A stretch of DNA of 64,000 nt from Streptomyces sp. SID13726 (GCF_010548375.1 NZ_JAAGLY010000004.1:62001-126000), one strand, 5' to 3'; positions 1 through 8,417 are shown, counted from the stretch's first letter. The notes: generated by a model not told the origin, from the letters alone. Made by a program: numbers and translations.

Positions 1-1648
1 TCAGCTTCAGCGTGACGTCCTGGGTACCGAGGTTGCGGTACGTCAGCTTCCTGGTGACCGGCTTGTCGTCGGAGTGCGGCCACTGCTGGGTGCCGAAGCC
101 CACCGACACCGGGTCGGCGATCACGGTCTGCTTGATGGCCTTGTCGACCTGGACACGGCCCGAACCCTGCTGGAACGGCGTGTAGTTGCCGCCCTTCGTG
201 GAGCCGGTGAGGGCGCCCTTGAGCTCGGCGTGACCCCAGTCGGGGTGCTCCTGCTTGAGGATGGCCGCGGCGCCCGCGACATGCGGGGTCGCCATCGACG
301 TACCGGAGATGGTCAGGTAGCCCGGCGGCTTCTCGCCGACCTCCAGGTCGATGACGCTGCCCTTGGCCGCGGCGGCCGTGATGTCCACGCCGGGCGCGGT
401 GAGGTCCGGCTTGACCGCGCCGTCGCCGACGCGCGGTCCCGTGCTGGAGAAGTCGGCCAGCCGGTCCTTGTCGTCGACGGCGCCGACGGTGAGCGCGGCA
501 TCCGCGCTGCCCGGCGAACCGACGGACTCCGTACCGGAGTTGCCCGCCGCGACAGCGAAGAGGATGCCCTTCTCGGCGGAGAGCTTGTTGACCTGCGCCT
601 CCAACGGGTCGATCTCCGGGGTGTCCTGGCCGCCGAGGCTGAGGTTGACGACGTCGGCGCCCTGCGCGGCCGCCCAGTCCATGCCGGCGAGGATGCCGGA
701 GTCGTCACCGGAGCCGGTGTCGTCCAGGACCTTGCCGTTGAGGATCTTGGCGCCGGGCGCGACGCCCTTGTACTTGCCGTCGGACTTGGCGCCGGTGCCC
801 GCCGCGATCGACGCGACGTGCGTGCCGTGCCCGAACTTGTCGGTGGCGTCGGCCGCGGTGGTGAAGTTCTTGGACGCGATCACCTGGCTCTTGAGGTCCG
901 GGTGGGTCGTGTCGACTCCGGTGTCCAGTACGGCGATCTTGACGCCCTTGCCGTCGTAGCCAGCCGCCCATGCCTTGGGGACGCCGATCTGCGGCACGGA
1001 CTTGTCGAGGCTGGCCCTGCGGGTGCCGTCGAGCCAGACGTGGGCGATGCCGGATGCCGTCCTGCCGCCGTTGGTGACGGCGTCCCACAGTTCGGGTGTC
1101 TCCCGGTGCGGTGTCTGGACGGCGTCCGCGTTGAGCGTCGTGAGGGTCCGGCGCAGGGTGCCCGCGTCGCGGACGTCGGCCTTGGCCCCCGCCGCGGCGC
1201 CCTGGTAGCCGACGATGACCTTCAGTCCCTTGGCCTGGGACTTGCGGGTGGCGGCCTTGTTGAGCTCGGTGATGTCGAAGAGCCGCTGGTCGAGCTTGCC
1301 GCTCGCGACCAGCCGGACCGCGTCCCCCGGGATGACGAGCGTGTGCCCGTCGACCTTGCGGATCTGCACGGGTATGTGTTCGCGCCCCTCGGCCCGCTCC
1401 AGGCTCACGACCCGGCCCTTGGAGTCGACGGCGACCCGGTCACCGGTGATCAGGGTGATGCGGTGGTCAACGGTGAGCACCGAGTGGGCGACGGCCCCCG
1501 CCGCACCCCCTGCTCCGCTCGCCCCGCTCGCCCCGCTCGCCGCCTGCTTCGTGTCCGCCGACGCCGGGCTGGTCATGCCCGCCGCCAGAGCCACCGCGGC
1601 AGCTGCGGCGATCGTGGCCGCGCATGCTTTTTTCACTTGTCTGCGCAA
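1..1648 (-). CDS. Secreted subtilisin-like S8 serine protease (3' end beyond window)
   Basis: The gene reads leftward off the window edge, so the C-terminus is missing. I chose the TTG at 1648 because a GGGGGA ribosome-binding site lies just upstream and it gives a signal peptide with a basic start (RRQVKK), a hydrophobic alanine-rich core and a PASA-like cleavage site; the alternative is GTG at 1636. After a propeptide-like region of about 200 residues come the subtilase blocks: catalytic Asp near residue 242 (VLDTGVDTTHPDL), His near 274 (GHGTHVAS) and Ser near 451 (GTSMATPHVAG). All three triad residues are present. It should be an extracellular endoprotease. The part beyond the triad begins a beta-rich C-terminal extension typical of the large Streptomyces secreted subtilases. 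Specific substrate unknown. Confidence 0.93.
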   Translation of the reverse strand, partial: MRRQVKKACAATIAAAAAVALAAGMTSPASADTKQAASGASGASGAGGAAGAVAHSVLTVDHRITLITGDRVAVDSKGRVVSLERAEGREHIPVQIRKVDGHTLVIPGDAVRLVASGKLDQRLFDITELNKAATRKSQAKGLKVIVGYQGAAAGAKADVRDAGTLRRTLTTLNADAVQTPHRETPELWDAVTNGGRTASGIAHVWLDGTRRASLDKSVPQIGVPKAWAAGYDGKGVKIAVLDTGVDTTHPDLKSQVIASKNFTTAADATDKFGHGTHVASIAAGTGAKSDGKYKGVAPGAKILNGKVLDDTGSGDDSGILAGMDWAAAQGADVVNLSLGGQDTPEIDPLEAQVNKLSAEKGILFAVAAGNSGTESVGSPGSADAALTVGAVDDKDRLADFSSTGPRVGDGAVKPDLTAPGVDITAAAAKGSVIDLEVGEKPPGYLTISGTSMATPHVAGAAAILKQEHPDWGHAELKGALTGSTKGGNYTPFQQGSGRVQVDKAIKQTVIADPVSVGFGTQQWPHSDDKPVTRKLTYRNLGTQDVTLKL

Positions 1649-1837
1649 GATTCCCCCTTGCAGAAGAACCGAGCGAATTCCCCGTTCGCCCGGACGGGGG
1701 TGGTCTCGCACACGCATGCGTGCACCCCCCGGTTTCCGCAGTATGCCGAGGGGTGATCACGACCTTCAAGAGGCAATCCCTGACAGGCAAAGTCTGTTAC
1801 AAGACTGACGGTTTCAGGGGTAGTTGAGGTCGGCTGC

Positions 1838-2521
1838 TCAGGAGGCGGCGTTCTCCTTCACGGTGATCCGGCCCTTGCGGATCGTGGCGACGCGCGGGGC
1901 CTTCTTCGCGATGGCGGAGTCGTGGGTGACCATGATGAAGGTCAACCCCAGCTCCTTCCACATGCGTTCGAGTACGTCCATGATCTCGTCGCGCATCGAC
2001 TCGTCGAGGTTGCCGGTCGGTTCGTCGGCGAGGAGCACCTTCGGCTGCTTGACCAGGGCCCGGGCGATGGCGACGCGCTGCTGCTGGCCGCCGGACATCT
2101 CGGAGGGCAGATGCGACAGCCGCTCCCCGAGCCCTACGGACGTCAGCGCCTCGGCCGCCCGTTCCCGCCGTTCCTTTCCCTTCACACCGAGGGGTACGAG
2201 GGCGGTCTCGACGTTCTCCTGGGCGGTGAGGGTGGGGATCAGGTTGAAGCTCTGGAACACGAAGCCGATGTTCTCGCTCCGCACCTTGGTGAGCCGGGCC
2301 TCCGACAGCTTGGCCAAGTCGGTCCCGTCCAGGACGACTTCGCCCTGCGTCGGCTTGTCGAGCCCGCCGAGCATCTGGAGGAGGGTGGATTTGCCGCCGC
2401 CGGTGGGGCCCTGAATGACGAGACGGTCCCCGTCGGCGATGGTGAGATCCACGCCGTCGAGGGCGCGGACGGTGTCCTTGCCTCGGGTGTAGTGCTTGGT
2501 GACGCTTCTGAGTTCGTACAT
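1838..2521 (-). CDS. ABC transporter ATP-binding protein, MacB/LolD type
   Basis: This 227-residue ATPase subunit has Walker A GPTGGGKST (about residues 38-46), the signature MSGGQQQRV, Walker B VLLADEPTG and a switch-region HD (TFIMVTHDSAI). The ATG at 2521 is preceded by AGGAG at 7 nt, whereas in-frame starts further upstream fall in a repeat. The permease gene ends 174 bp upstream on the same strand, so the two probably form one exporter. Family knowledge: MacB/LolD-like systems move lipoproteins, peptides or drugs out of the membrane rather than importing solutes. The short gap between the two genes contains a copy of the GCGCAGTTCCCCGCGCCCC repeat. Confidence 0.92.
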   Translation of the reverse strand: MYELRSVTKHYTRGKDTVRALDGVDLTIADGDRLVIQGPTGGGKSTLLQMLGGLDKPTQGEVVLDGTDLAKLSEARLTKVRSENIGFVFQSFNLIPTLTAQENVETALVPLGVKGKERRERAAEALTSVGLGERLSHLPSEMSGGQQQRVAIARALVKQPKVLLADEPTGNLDESMRDEIMDVLERMWKELGLTFIMVTHDSAIAKKAPRVATIRKGRITVKENAAS

Positions 2522-2582
2522 GGTGAGCTCCTGGGTGGGATTCGGGGTGGCGCGGATCGTGTTCGGCCGCGGGCTCGGTGGG

Positions 2583-2611
2583 GGCTGGTCGCGCAGTTCC
2601 CCGCGCCCCTG
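2583..2611 (+). repeat. Single copy of the GCGCAGTTCCCCGCGCCCC intergenic repeat
   Basis: A 29-bp match to the outer arm of the two large composite repeats near 28.6 kb and 42.9 kb, starting GGCTGGTCGCGCAG. It lies between the permease stop and the ATPase start of the ABC exporter. Here only one arm is present, so it is a solo or partial copy. Confidence 0.8.
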
Positions 2612-2695
2612 GGTGGGTACGGTCACGCTTCTCGTCCGTGCGGCCGTCGCGCGAAGCGGGCGACGGCCGCACTCACCCAGCCGCGGCTGACGGTG

Positions 2696-4168
2696 CTACT
2701 CCACACGCCGCAGCGCGTCCGCCGGCCGCAGCCGCGACGCCCGCCACCCGCCGAAGGCACCGGCGATGAGACCGCCGGCCACCGCCAGACCCACCGCGAT
2801 CGCCACGGTCGTAAGACTGACCGGAGCCGTCAGTGCGACATCCAGCGTCTTCTCGGCGGCTCGCCGACCGGGACCGCCGAAGCCGCCACCACCACCGCCG
2901 GGACCGCCCGCGCCACCGCCACCGCCACCGCCCAACTGCGCCTGCAACGTGGGGCTGATGGCCGTCACGACGTACGCCCCCGCGAGGCCGAGCGCGATGC
3001 CGAGCACGCCGCCCAGCAGCCCGTTCACCATCGCCTCACCGACGACCTGCCGGGTGACCCGCCCCGACTTCCACCCCAGCGCCTTGAGCGTGCCGAACTC
3101 CCGCACGCGCCGGGAGACCGCTGAGGAGGTCAGCAGACCGGCGACCAGGAAGGCCGCGACGAGCACCGCGATGGACAGCCACTTTCCGACGTTGGTGGCG
3201 AGAGAGGAGGCCGTGGACAGCGAGCCGGAGACGGTGTCCGCGAGGTCGGCCGAGGTGGTGACCGTCGTACCCGAGATGTTCTTCTGGATCGACGACTTGA
3301 CGGAGTCGATCTTCTGGGAGTCGGTCGCCTTGACGTAGATCGTGGTGACCTTGTTCTTGGAGTCGCTGAGGGTCTGCGCCTGGGTGAGCGGGATGTAGAC
3401 GTTGGCCGCCGCGTCCCCGCTGTCCGCGGTGGCGACGCCGATCACCTTGAACTTGACGCTCTTGATGGTGACGGTGGACCCGACCTTGAGCTTCTTCTCC
3501 TTGGCGTACGCGGAGTCGAGCACGGCGACCTTGGCGTCGGCCTCGGTCGACTTGAACGTACGGCCGCTGCTGATCTTGGAGGAGGTCAGCGGGCCGAGCG
3601 CGGGCTTGGTGACGTCGGTGCCGTAGACGGAGTAGTTGTTGACGTCGAAGTTGGCGCCGCCGCCCCGCACTTCACCCTGGGGCTGCCCGGTGCCGCCGCC
3701 GTTGCCGCCGCGGCCCTGCTGGTCGCCGCCGCCGTTCCGGTCCTGCTGGAACTGGCCGCGGGTGAACTGCCCGTTCACCTTGATGACCTGGAGGCTCAGC
3801 CCGCCGACGGCGTCGGAGACACCGGTCTGCTGGTCGACCTTGGTGACGGTCGAGGTGGCCAGGGTCTGGAAGCCCTGCACCATGACCCGGTCGCTGCTCT
3901 GCTCCGAGCCGGAGCCGTTGGCCTGCGCGTCGAACTGGAACCGCGGCCGCTCCGACGAACTGGCCTGCGGCTGGGCGGCCTTGGTGACCGTCATGTCGGT
4001 CCCCAGCCCGTACAGCGACTGAAGAACCTTGTCCTGGGCCTTCCCCATGCCGGACGACACGGAACTGACCACGATGACCAGCGCGATCCCGAGCGCGAGC
4101 CCGGAGGCGACGACGAGCGCCGCCTTTCTGCGGCGGCGCAGTTCGCGCCTCAGGTAGGTGAAGAACAT
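2696..4168 (-). CDS. FtsX/MacB-type ABC transporter permease
   Basis: A 490-residue membrane protein. One transmembrane segment follows the basic start (RRELRRRRKAALVVASG). A large extracytoplasmic domain (about residues 45-320) is rich in G, Q and S, then three C-terminal helices carry the FtsX signature (VSRRVREFGTLKALGWKSGRV). This is the MacB topology: 1 + 3 helices with a periplasm-type MacB_PCD domain. A glycine-rich loop of roughly 30 residues sits between helices 3 and 4, an unusual low-complexity insertion. It pairs with the ATPase encoded just downstream. The ATG at 4168 gives the natural N-terminus. Confidence 0.9.
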   Translation of the reverse strand: MFFTYLRRELRRRRKAALVVASGLALGIALVIVVSSVSSGMGKAQDKVLQSLYGLGTDMTVTKAAQPQASSSERPRFQFDAQANGSGSEQSSDRVMVQGFQTLATSTVTKVDQQTGVSDAVGGLSLQVIKVNGQFTRGQFQQDRNGGGDQQGRGGNGGGTGQPQGEVRGGGANFDVNNYSVYGTDVTKPALGPLTSSKISSGRTFKSTEADAKVAVLDSAYAKEKKLKVGSTVTIKSVKFKVIGVATADSGDAAANVYIPLTQAQTLSDSKNKVTTIYVKATDSQKIDSVKSSIQKNISGTTVTTSADLADTVSGSLSTASSLATNVGKWLSIAVLVAAFLVAGLLTSSAVSRRVREFGTLKALGWKSGRVTRQVVGEAMVNGLLGGVLGIALGLAGAYVVTAISPTLQAQLGGGGGGGAGGPGGGGGGFGGPGRRAAEKTLDVALTAPVSLTTVAIAVGLAVAGGLIAGAFGGWRASRLRPADALRRVE

Positions 4169-4268
4169 GGCCGCAAGCTAGGCACACCGCGTGATGACTG
4201 GATAAGCCCCAAATAAGAGCTGCATGAGAAGCCTGTAGACCAGCCAGGCACAACCCTGGACGAGCCTG

Positions 4269-4679
4269 TCAGCACCGGGCCCGTGATGGACCGGCGGAAC
4301 CCTGCGGCGGTGTGCCGGTTCCCTGCCCGCGCCCTTCCAGTTCGCACCAGACCGTCTTGCGGTCGGCACCCTGGTCCACGCCCCATCGCCGGGCCATCGC
4401 ATCGAGAAGAGCCAAGCCGCGGCCGGACTCGTCCGTCGCGGTCGCCCGCAGCAGGACCGGCAGGGCACGCGGGTCGGGGTCGGTGACCTCGACCCGCGTG
4501 TGGCCGTGCTCCGTGACCAGGACTCGGACGGTCACCGGAGTGCCCTCGCCGAGGTGGTCGATCACGTTGGCCAGCAACTCGCTCACGCAGAGGCGGACTT
4601 CACCGCTGTGGCTGCCAAGGAGACGGCGTACCTCGGGCACCGCCCTCGGGACGGCGAGCAGGTCGAGTTCGAAAGTCAC
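4269..4679 (-). CDS. HATPase-fold regulatory protein (RsbW/anti-sigma-like)
   Basis: This 136-residue protein has the GHKL/HATPase pattern: N-box ELLANVIDH (about residues 33-41), a DPDPR segment in the G1 position and GRGLALLDAMARRWG in the G2 position. Such single-domain ATPases in Streptomyces are anti-sigma-factor-like or whiJ/abaA-cluster regulators. Its ATG overlaps the stop of the preceding 59-residue gene (ATGA), implying translational coupling. The last 20 residues are a disordered G/T/P/S tail. The sequence does not show whether it inhibits a sigma factor or serves the adjacent Xre regulator; the context favours the latter. Confidence 0.82.
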   Translation of the reverse strand: MTFELDLLAVPRAVPEVRRLLGSHSGEVRLCVSELLANVIDHLGEGTPVTVRVLVTEHGHTRVEVTDPDPRALPVLLRATATDESGRGLALLDAMARRWGVDQGADRKTVWCELEGRGQGTGTPPQGSAGPSRARC

Positions 4680-4855
4680 TGTACGGCCGCCTTGCGGAGG
4701 GCGGCAGCGATCTCACGGGCCGTTACGGCGTCGCAGTCGCCCAGGGCGATCAGGGAGGGGACGCCGACGCGGAGCGAGGGCAGCGTGATGCCGTGCAGAG
4801 CGAGAGCCTCGCGGAGCTCCTCCAGACAGAGCGTCGTGTCGTACGGGGTGTGCAT
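4676..4855 (-). CDS. Small protein of a whiJ/abaA-type cluster (59 aa)
   Basis: This 59-residue protein begins MHTPYDTTLCLEELREAL and ends ALRKAAVQ. The ATG at 4855 is preceded by AGGAGG at 8 nt. It overlaps the HATPase gene by 4 bp and is divergent from the Xre gene at 4964, so the 108-bp gap is a shared regulatory region. No known catalytic motif. The pattern of a small acidic or helical protein coupled to a HATPase protein next to an Xre/DUF397 pair is typical of Streptomyces regulatory clusters. Function unknown. Confidence 0.7.
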   Translation of the reverse strand: MHTPYDTTLCLEELREALALHGITLPSLRVGVPSLIALGDCDAVTAREIAAALRKAAVQ

Positions 4856-4963
4856 GAGCCGGGCCTCCTGTGCGCTGTGTGACCAATCGCTCACAGGCTG
4901 ACGGGAAACTGGGTACCGTGAAAGGGAGTTCGCGTTCGCGACCCGCACTGCGAAAGGTGGGCG

Positions 4964-5827
4964 ATGGCACAGCGCAAGGACATCGACGGCTCGATGAGCG
5001 TCCCGACCTTCTACGGCAAGGAGTTGAGGTGGAAGCGGGAGGCGGCCGGACTGTCCCTGGAGGCGTTGCTCGAAGGAAGCTTCTTCGGCAAGACGTATCT
5101 CAGCGACATCGAGCGCGGGGAACGGCGCATGCCGGTGGAGCTGGCCCGGCATGTGGATCGGGTGCTGGAGACGGACGGGTTCTTCGAGCGCCATTGTGAG
5201 GATGTGCGGAAGGCGCGGAGGGGGCCGCACGCGGCGTACTTCGAGAAGATCCTGGAGGCGGAGCGGCACGCGGAGTCCATCGAGGAGTGGTGCCCCAGCA
5301 CCTTCCCCGGATTGCTCCAGACCGCCCCTTACGCGCGGGCCCTGGTCCGGTCGGCCCACCCCGCAGCCGCCGACGACTGGGTCGAGGAGAAGGTGACCGC
5401 CCGTCTCGCCCGCGCCCGGCTCTTCGACGAGGACCACTCCACCCCGGAGTACTGGGCGATCCTGCACGAGTCACTGCTCACCGACCCGATCCTGCCTCCG
5501 CGGGAGATGGCCGAACAGCTGGACCGGATCGTGGAGCTGGCCGAGCGGCGCCGGATCGTTCCGCAGGTCGTCCCGCGGAAGGCCGGGGCGTATCCCTTGA
5601 TGGCGGCCTCCATCATGGTCATGACGTTTCCCGACGCCCCGCCGCTGGTCTACACGGAAGCCTCCTACAGCGGTGACACCATCGACGATCCGGCCCTCGT
5701 GAAGCAGTACCGCAAGGCATACGATCGGCTCAGGGCCGTTGCGCTGTCACCAGACACGTCCCTGGACATGATCAAGGCAGCCGCAGAGGAATACCGAAAT
5801 GGCAAGCAACCGGACCGACTTGAGTGA
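4964..5827 (+). CDS. Xre-family regulator with DUF5753 (WhiJ/Scr1-like)
   Basis: A 287-residue protein. The N-terminal helix-turn-helix spans about residues 17-70 (ELRWKREAAGLSLEALLEGSFF, then YLSDIERGERR). The rest matches the DUF5753 ligand or partner domain (EEWCPSTFPGLLQTAPYARAL, VTARLARARLF, RRIVPQVVPRKAGAYP). The ATG at 4964 follows AAAGGTGG. The stop lies inside the DUF397 gene that begins at 5799, a 29-bp overlap. In characterised Streptomyces examples (WhiJ with its DUF397 partner; Scr1/Scr2) the Xre protein represses targets and the DUF397 protein antagonises it, in a toxin-antitoxin-like or developmental switch. The same logic is inferred here. Confidence 0.9.
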   Translation: MAQRKDIDGSMSVPTFYGKELRWKREAAGLSLEALLEGSFFGKTYLSDIERGERRMPVELARHVDRVLETDGFFERHCEDVRKARRGPHAAYFEKILEAERHAESIEEWCPSTFPGLLQTAPYARALVRSAHPAAADDWVEEKVTARLARARLFDEDHSTPEYWAILHESLLTDPILPPREMAEQLDRIVELAERRRIVPQVVPRKAGAYPLMAASIMVMTFPDAPPLVYTEASYSGDTIDDPALVKQYRKAYDRLRAVALSPDTSLDMIKAAAEEYRNGKQPDRLE

Positions 5828-6080
5828 CGCGCTCTGGTTCAAGAGCAGCTACAGCAACGGCGACGGCGGCGACTGCGTCGAGATCGCAGGCAACTTCCCC
5901 GGCGCCGCTCTCTGGCGCAAGTCGAGCTACAGCAACGGCGACGGCGGGAACTGTGTCGAAATCGCCGCCAACATCCCCGGTCTCGTCCCGGTACGCGACT
6001 CCAAGGTGCCCGACGGCCCGGCTCTGCTCCTCACCGCAGGCGCGTGGGCCCCGTTCGTCGCGGCGCTCAAGTCGGACTGA
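5799..6080 (+). CDS. DUF397 protein with internally duplicated core
   Basis: A 93-residue DUF397 protein, partner of the upstream Xre gene, which it overlaps. A normal DUF397 has one W-x-KSSYS...GGNCVE core; this one has two, SSYSNGDGGDCVEIA and SSYSNGDGGNCVEIA, spaced 26 residues apart, followed by the standard tail (VPVRDSKVPDGPALL). The underlying DNA repeat is 78 bp and has diverged mainly at third positions, so it is an in-frame tandem duplication and not a recent copy. The C-terminus (AWAPFVAALKSD) is normal for the family. Confidence 0.9.
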   Translation: MASNRTDLSDALWFKSSYSNGDGGDCVEIAGNFPGAALWRKSSYSNGDGGNCVEIAANIPGLVPVRDSKVPDGPALLLTAGAWAPFVAALKSD

Positions 6081-6088
6081 AACGGCGG

Positions 6089-6774
6089 TCAGGGGGTCGC
6101 GGCACCGACCTTGACATGCTGCATCCGTTCCGCCGTCGTCGAGCCGGTTCCGGGGTCGTCTCCTGTGACATTGAAGGTCGCGAAGTACTCCACCGTGCTC
6201 CCCACGGAACCGACGTCCAGGTAGACGGGCAGAGTCTGGTTCCCGATCCGCATGGTCAGCCGAAGGGTGACGGTGTTGTCGGCTCTCAGGTAGCCGTTGT
6301 ACCGGGCCACCCCGACGTGCTGTTCAGCGCCGCTACCCGACCCGTCGAAACCCTTGCACCGCAGGGCCGCGTCCGCGAGCCCTGCCATGACCTTGTCGGC
6401 TCCCCCGTCGGCATATGAGGCAAGCCGCACCCGCACCATGACGCCCGACCGGTCCTCGGCCACCGCACTGCGCTCCACGGCAGCCACCGACTTGACGGCC
6501 CCGCTCTCACCCAACGCATCGGCAACGGGCTGACACGCCACCTCGCCGGCCACCATCAGTGCCCCACCAACAGCCCCGTCCGCAGCCTTGGGAACGCTCA
6601 CCTCCCACCCCGGCACGTCGCCCTTCTTGAGCACGGCGTCCTCCAACTGCGCACGCGTCAATGCGGCCTTCCCAGCAGAGAGACCAGCCTGTGCGGCAGC
6701 AGTCGTGCCACTCGACGAGGCCGAAGGCTTGGCTCGAACCAGTTTCACGCGGCCACCCATCGACACTGTCCCTA
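6089..6774 (-). pseudogene. Lipoprotein-like gene with its 5' end removed by an IS
   Basis: The frame encodes about 225 residues of an exported protein (from GTVSMGGRVKLVRAKPSASS through LEDAVLKKGDVPGWEVSVP to AERMQHVKVGAATP) but has no signal peptide or lipobox. At 6774 it runs straight into the left terminal repeat of the IS at 6775. Its body resembles the lipoprotein at 24895-25662: both have an ALTxAxLE opening, a mid-region AxCxPxxxAL and a late GSTVxYF/STYYSV strand. I infer a former lipoprotein of that family whose promoter, start and signal sequence were lost. The missing 5' piece is not found beyond the IS, since a second IS abuts it. It converges on the DUF397 gene with an 8-nt gap. 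Confidence 0.75.
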
Positions 6775-7645
6775 AAGGGTGTTGCACAAGGCTCTGAACT
6801 GGGCATCTCCCGTGCATGGCCGGGGTTTTACGTGCTGAGCGGGTGTGGGTGGAGACGTTCACGGGACTGCGGATGACGCAGTTCTCGGGTCTGTTGAAGG
6901 TGGTGCGGGAGCGGGGCGGCAACGGCACGCTGCGGGGCCGGCCGTGGTCGTTGCCGTTGGCTGAGCGGGTGCTGATGGTTGCCGTGTACTACCGGACGAA
7001 TCTGACGATGCGGCAGCTGGGCCCGTTGTTCGGTGTCTCCTCGTCCACCGTGTGCCGGGTCATCCAGCGGCTCGGTCCGTTGCTGGCGGTGGAGCCCGTC
7101 TCCCGCCCGGCCGATGCGGCGGAGAGGTTGTGGATCGTTGACGGCACTCTGGTCCCGGTCCGCGACCGCAAGGTCGGCTCGTCGTCACGCAACTACCGGT
7201 TCTCCGCGAACGTGCAGGTCATCGTCGATGCCGACACTCGCCTTGTGATCGCCGCCGCTCGCCCGGTGCCGGGCACCACCGCGGACGCGCATGCCTGGCG
7301 GGCCACCGGGCTGAGCGAGCACTGCCAGGGCGTGACGGTCCTGGGCGACGGCGCCTACCTCAATTGCGGGATGGTCGTGCCGCACCGCAAACGCCCGCAT
7401 CGGCCCCTGCTGCCGGGCGAGGAAGACGACAACGCCGCCCACCGCAAGGTGCGTGCCCGGGTGGAGCATGTGATCGGCCGGATGAAGAACTACAAGATCC
7501 TCCGTGACTGCCGGCAGCGCGGCGACGGCCTCCACCACGCGGTCCAGGCTGTCGCCCACATGCACAACCTCGCCCTCGCATCATGACCAGAAGACCGCGA
7601 TCGCAGACTCTGACCTGCCCGAACACGGCCTTGTGCAACACCCTT
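6775..7645 (+). mobile_element. Complete IS5-family insertion sequence (~871 bp)
   Basis: Perfect 17-bp terminal inverted repeats: AAGGGTGTTGCACAAGG at 6775-6791 and its complement at 7629-7645. TA flanks both ends (6773-6774, 7646-7647), a possible 2-bp target duplication, but the flanks are too short and A/T-biased to be certain. It carries one transposase gene. Insertion removed the 5' end of the lipoprotein-like gene on its left. Confidence 0.9.
6816..7586 (+). CDS. IS5-family transposase (DDE_Tnp_4)
   Basis: A 256-residue transposase. The N-terminal region VETFTGLRMTQFSGLLKVV is followed by RGRPWSLPLAERVLMVAVYY and a helix-turn-helix (TNLTMRQLGPLFGVSSSTV). The DDE domain contains IVDGTLVPVRD (first Asp), the second Asp in VLGDGAYLN, and the C-terminal Glu block RKVRARVEHVIGRMKNYKIL. 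No frameshift or stop, so it may be active. It fits within the terminal repeats at 6775 and 7645. Confidence 0.93.
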   Translation: MAGVLRAERVWVETFTGLRMTQFSGLLKVVRERGGNGTLRGRPWSLPLAERVLMVAVYYRTNLTMRQLGPLFGVSSSTVCRVIQRLGPLLAVEPVSRPADAAERLWIVDGTLVPVRDRKVGSSSRNYRFSANVQVIVDADTRLVIAAARPVPGTTADAHAWRATGLSEHCQGVTVLGDGAYLNCGMVVPHRKRPHRPLLPGEEDDNAAHRKVRARVEHVIGRMKNYKILRDCRQRGDGLHHAVQAVAHMHNLALAS

Positions 7646-7648
7646 TAA

Positions 7649-8417
7649 GCCTTGTCCCGTAAATGATCTACGTCATGCTGGTTGACCAGTGTTGTTTCCC
7701 GGTCATCCAGCAAGGGTGAGGTTGTGGAGGCGGGCGACGCCGAGCACGGCGTGGTGAACCCCGTCGCCTTTCAGGCGGCAGTCGCGGAGGATCTTCCAGG
7801 TCTTCATACGGGCGAAGGCGTGCTCGACGCGAGCGCGGACTTTGCGGTGGGAGGCGTTGTGTTCCTCTTTCCAGGCCGGTAGTTCGCTCTGGCCTTTCTC
7901 TCGGCGATGCGGGATGACCAGGCCAGTGCCGCGGTAGCCGCCGTCCGCGATGACGGTGGTCTTGCCGACGGCGGCTTTCGCCCCGGACAGTAGCCATGCC
8001 TTGCAGTCGTTGTGGTTGCCGGGTAGAGCTCGGCCGACGGCGACAACCAGTCGGGTGTCGGCGTCAATGACGACTTGGTGGTTGGTGGAGTACCGGTAGT
8101 TTTTCGACTGCTCGGCGATGGTGTGATCGCGGGTGGGGACCAGAGTGCCGTCCACGATCAGCACGGTGTCCTTGCGGAACCGCTTGCGCTGCTGGAGCGC
8201 AAGCGAGGGCCCGAGGTGGTCGATGATGCGATCGGCAGCCGACTTCGATATCCCGAACAGCGGTGCCAGTTGCCGCAGCGTGAGGTTGGTGCGCCAGTAC
8301 GCGTCGACCAGCAGGACCCGGTCTTCCAACGGCAGGCTCCACGGCCGGCCCTTGCGCACGGGGTCTGTACCCTCGCGTCGTAACGCCGTGATCACACCAG
8401 TCACTGCATGATCATTC
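7649..8417 (-). mobile_element. Second IS5-family element, right end degraded
   Basis: The left end begins GCCTTGTCCCGTAAATGATC only three bases after the first IS ends. An inverted partner of that end is not present on the right: only a 7-bp match (GATCATT, near 8410) remains, and sequence beyond it belongs to the neighbouring gene that ends at 8412. The element therefore seems to have lost its outer right terminus. Boundaries are approximate on the right. Confidence 0.65.
7703..8404 (-). CDS. IS5-family transposase with short N-terminus
   Basis: DDE_Tnp_4 transposase of about 233 residues: RKGRPWSLPLEDRVLLVDAYW, LRQLAPLFGISKSAADRII, first Asp in LIVDGTLVPTRD, second in VIADGGYRGTG, last block RKVRARVEHAFARMKTWKIL. 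I start it at GTG 8404 (VTGVITALRREG) since upstream codons overlap the neighbouring gene. Compared with the transposase at 6816 it lacks the FTGL...QF..L segment that normally precedes the RREG motif: VTGVIT joins directly to ALRREG. This suggests an in-frame deletion of roughly 20-25 residues, so activity is doubtful. Confidence 0.85.
   Translation of the reverse strand: MTGVITALRREGTDPVRKGRPWSLPLEDRVLLVDAYWRTNLTLRQLAPLFGISKSAADRIIDHLGPSLALQQRKRFRKDTVLIVDGTLVPTRDHTIAEQSKNYRYSTNHQVVIDADTRLVVAVGRALPGNHNDCKAWLLSGAKAAVGKTTVIADGGYRGTGLVIPHRREKGQSELPAWKEEHNASHRKVRARVEHAFARMKTWKILRDCRLKGDGVHHAVLGVARLHNLTLAG

Noticed and set aside
74..1756. A 560-codon rightward frame across the subtilase gene
   Set aside because: The leftward frame has a signal peptide and all three subtilase catalytic motifs; the rightward one is a GC-driven antisense shadow.
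6773..7647. A longer target-site duplication (TTA/TAA) around the first IS
   Set aside because: Left flank reads CTA and right flank TAA; only TA is shared directly, and both flanks are part of an extended inverted match, so the duplication length cannot be settled.
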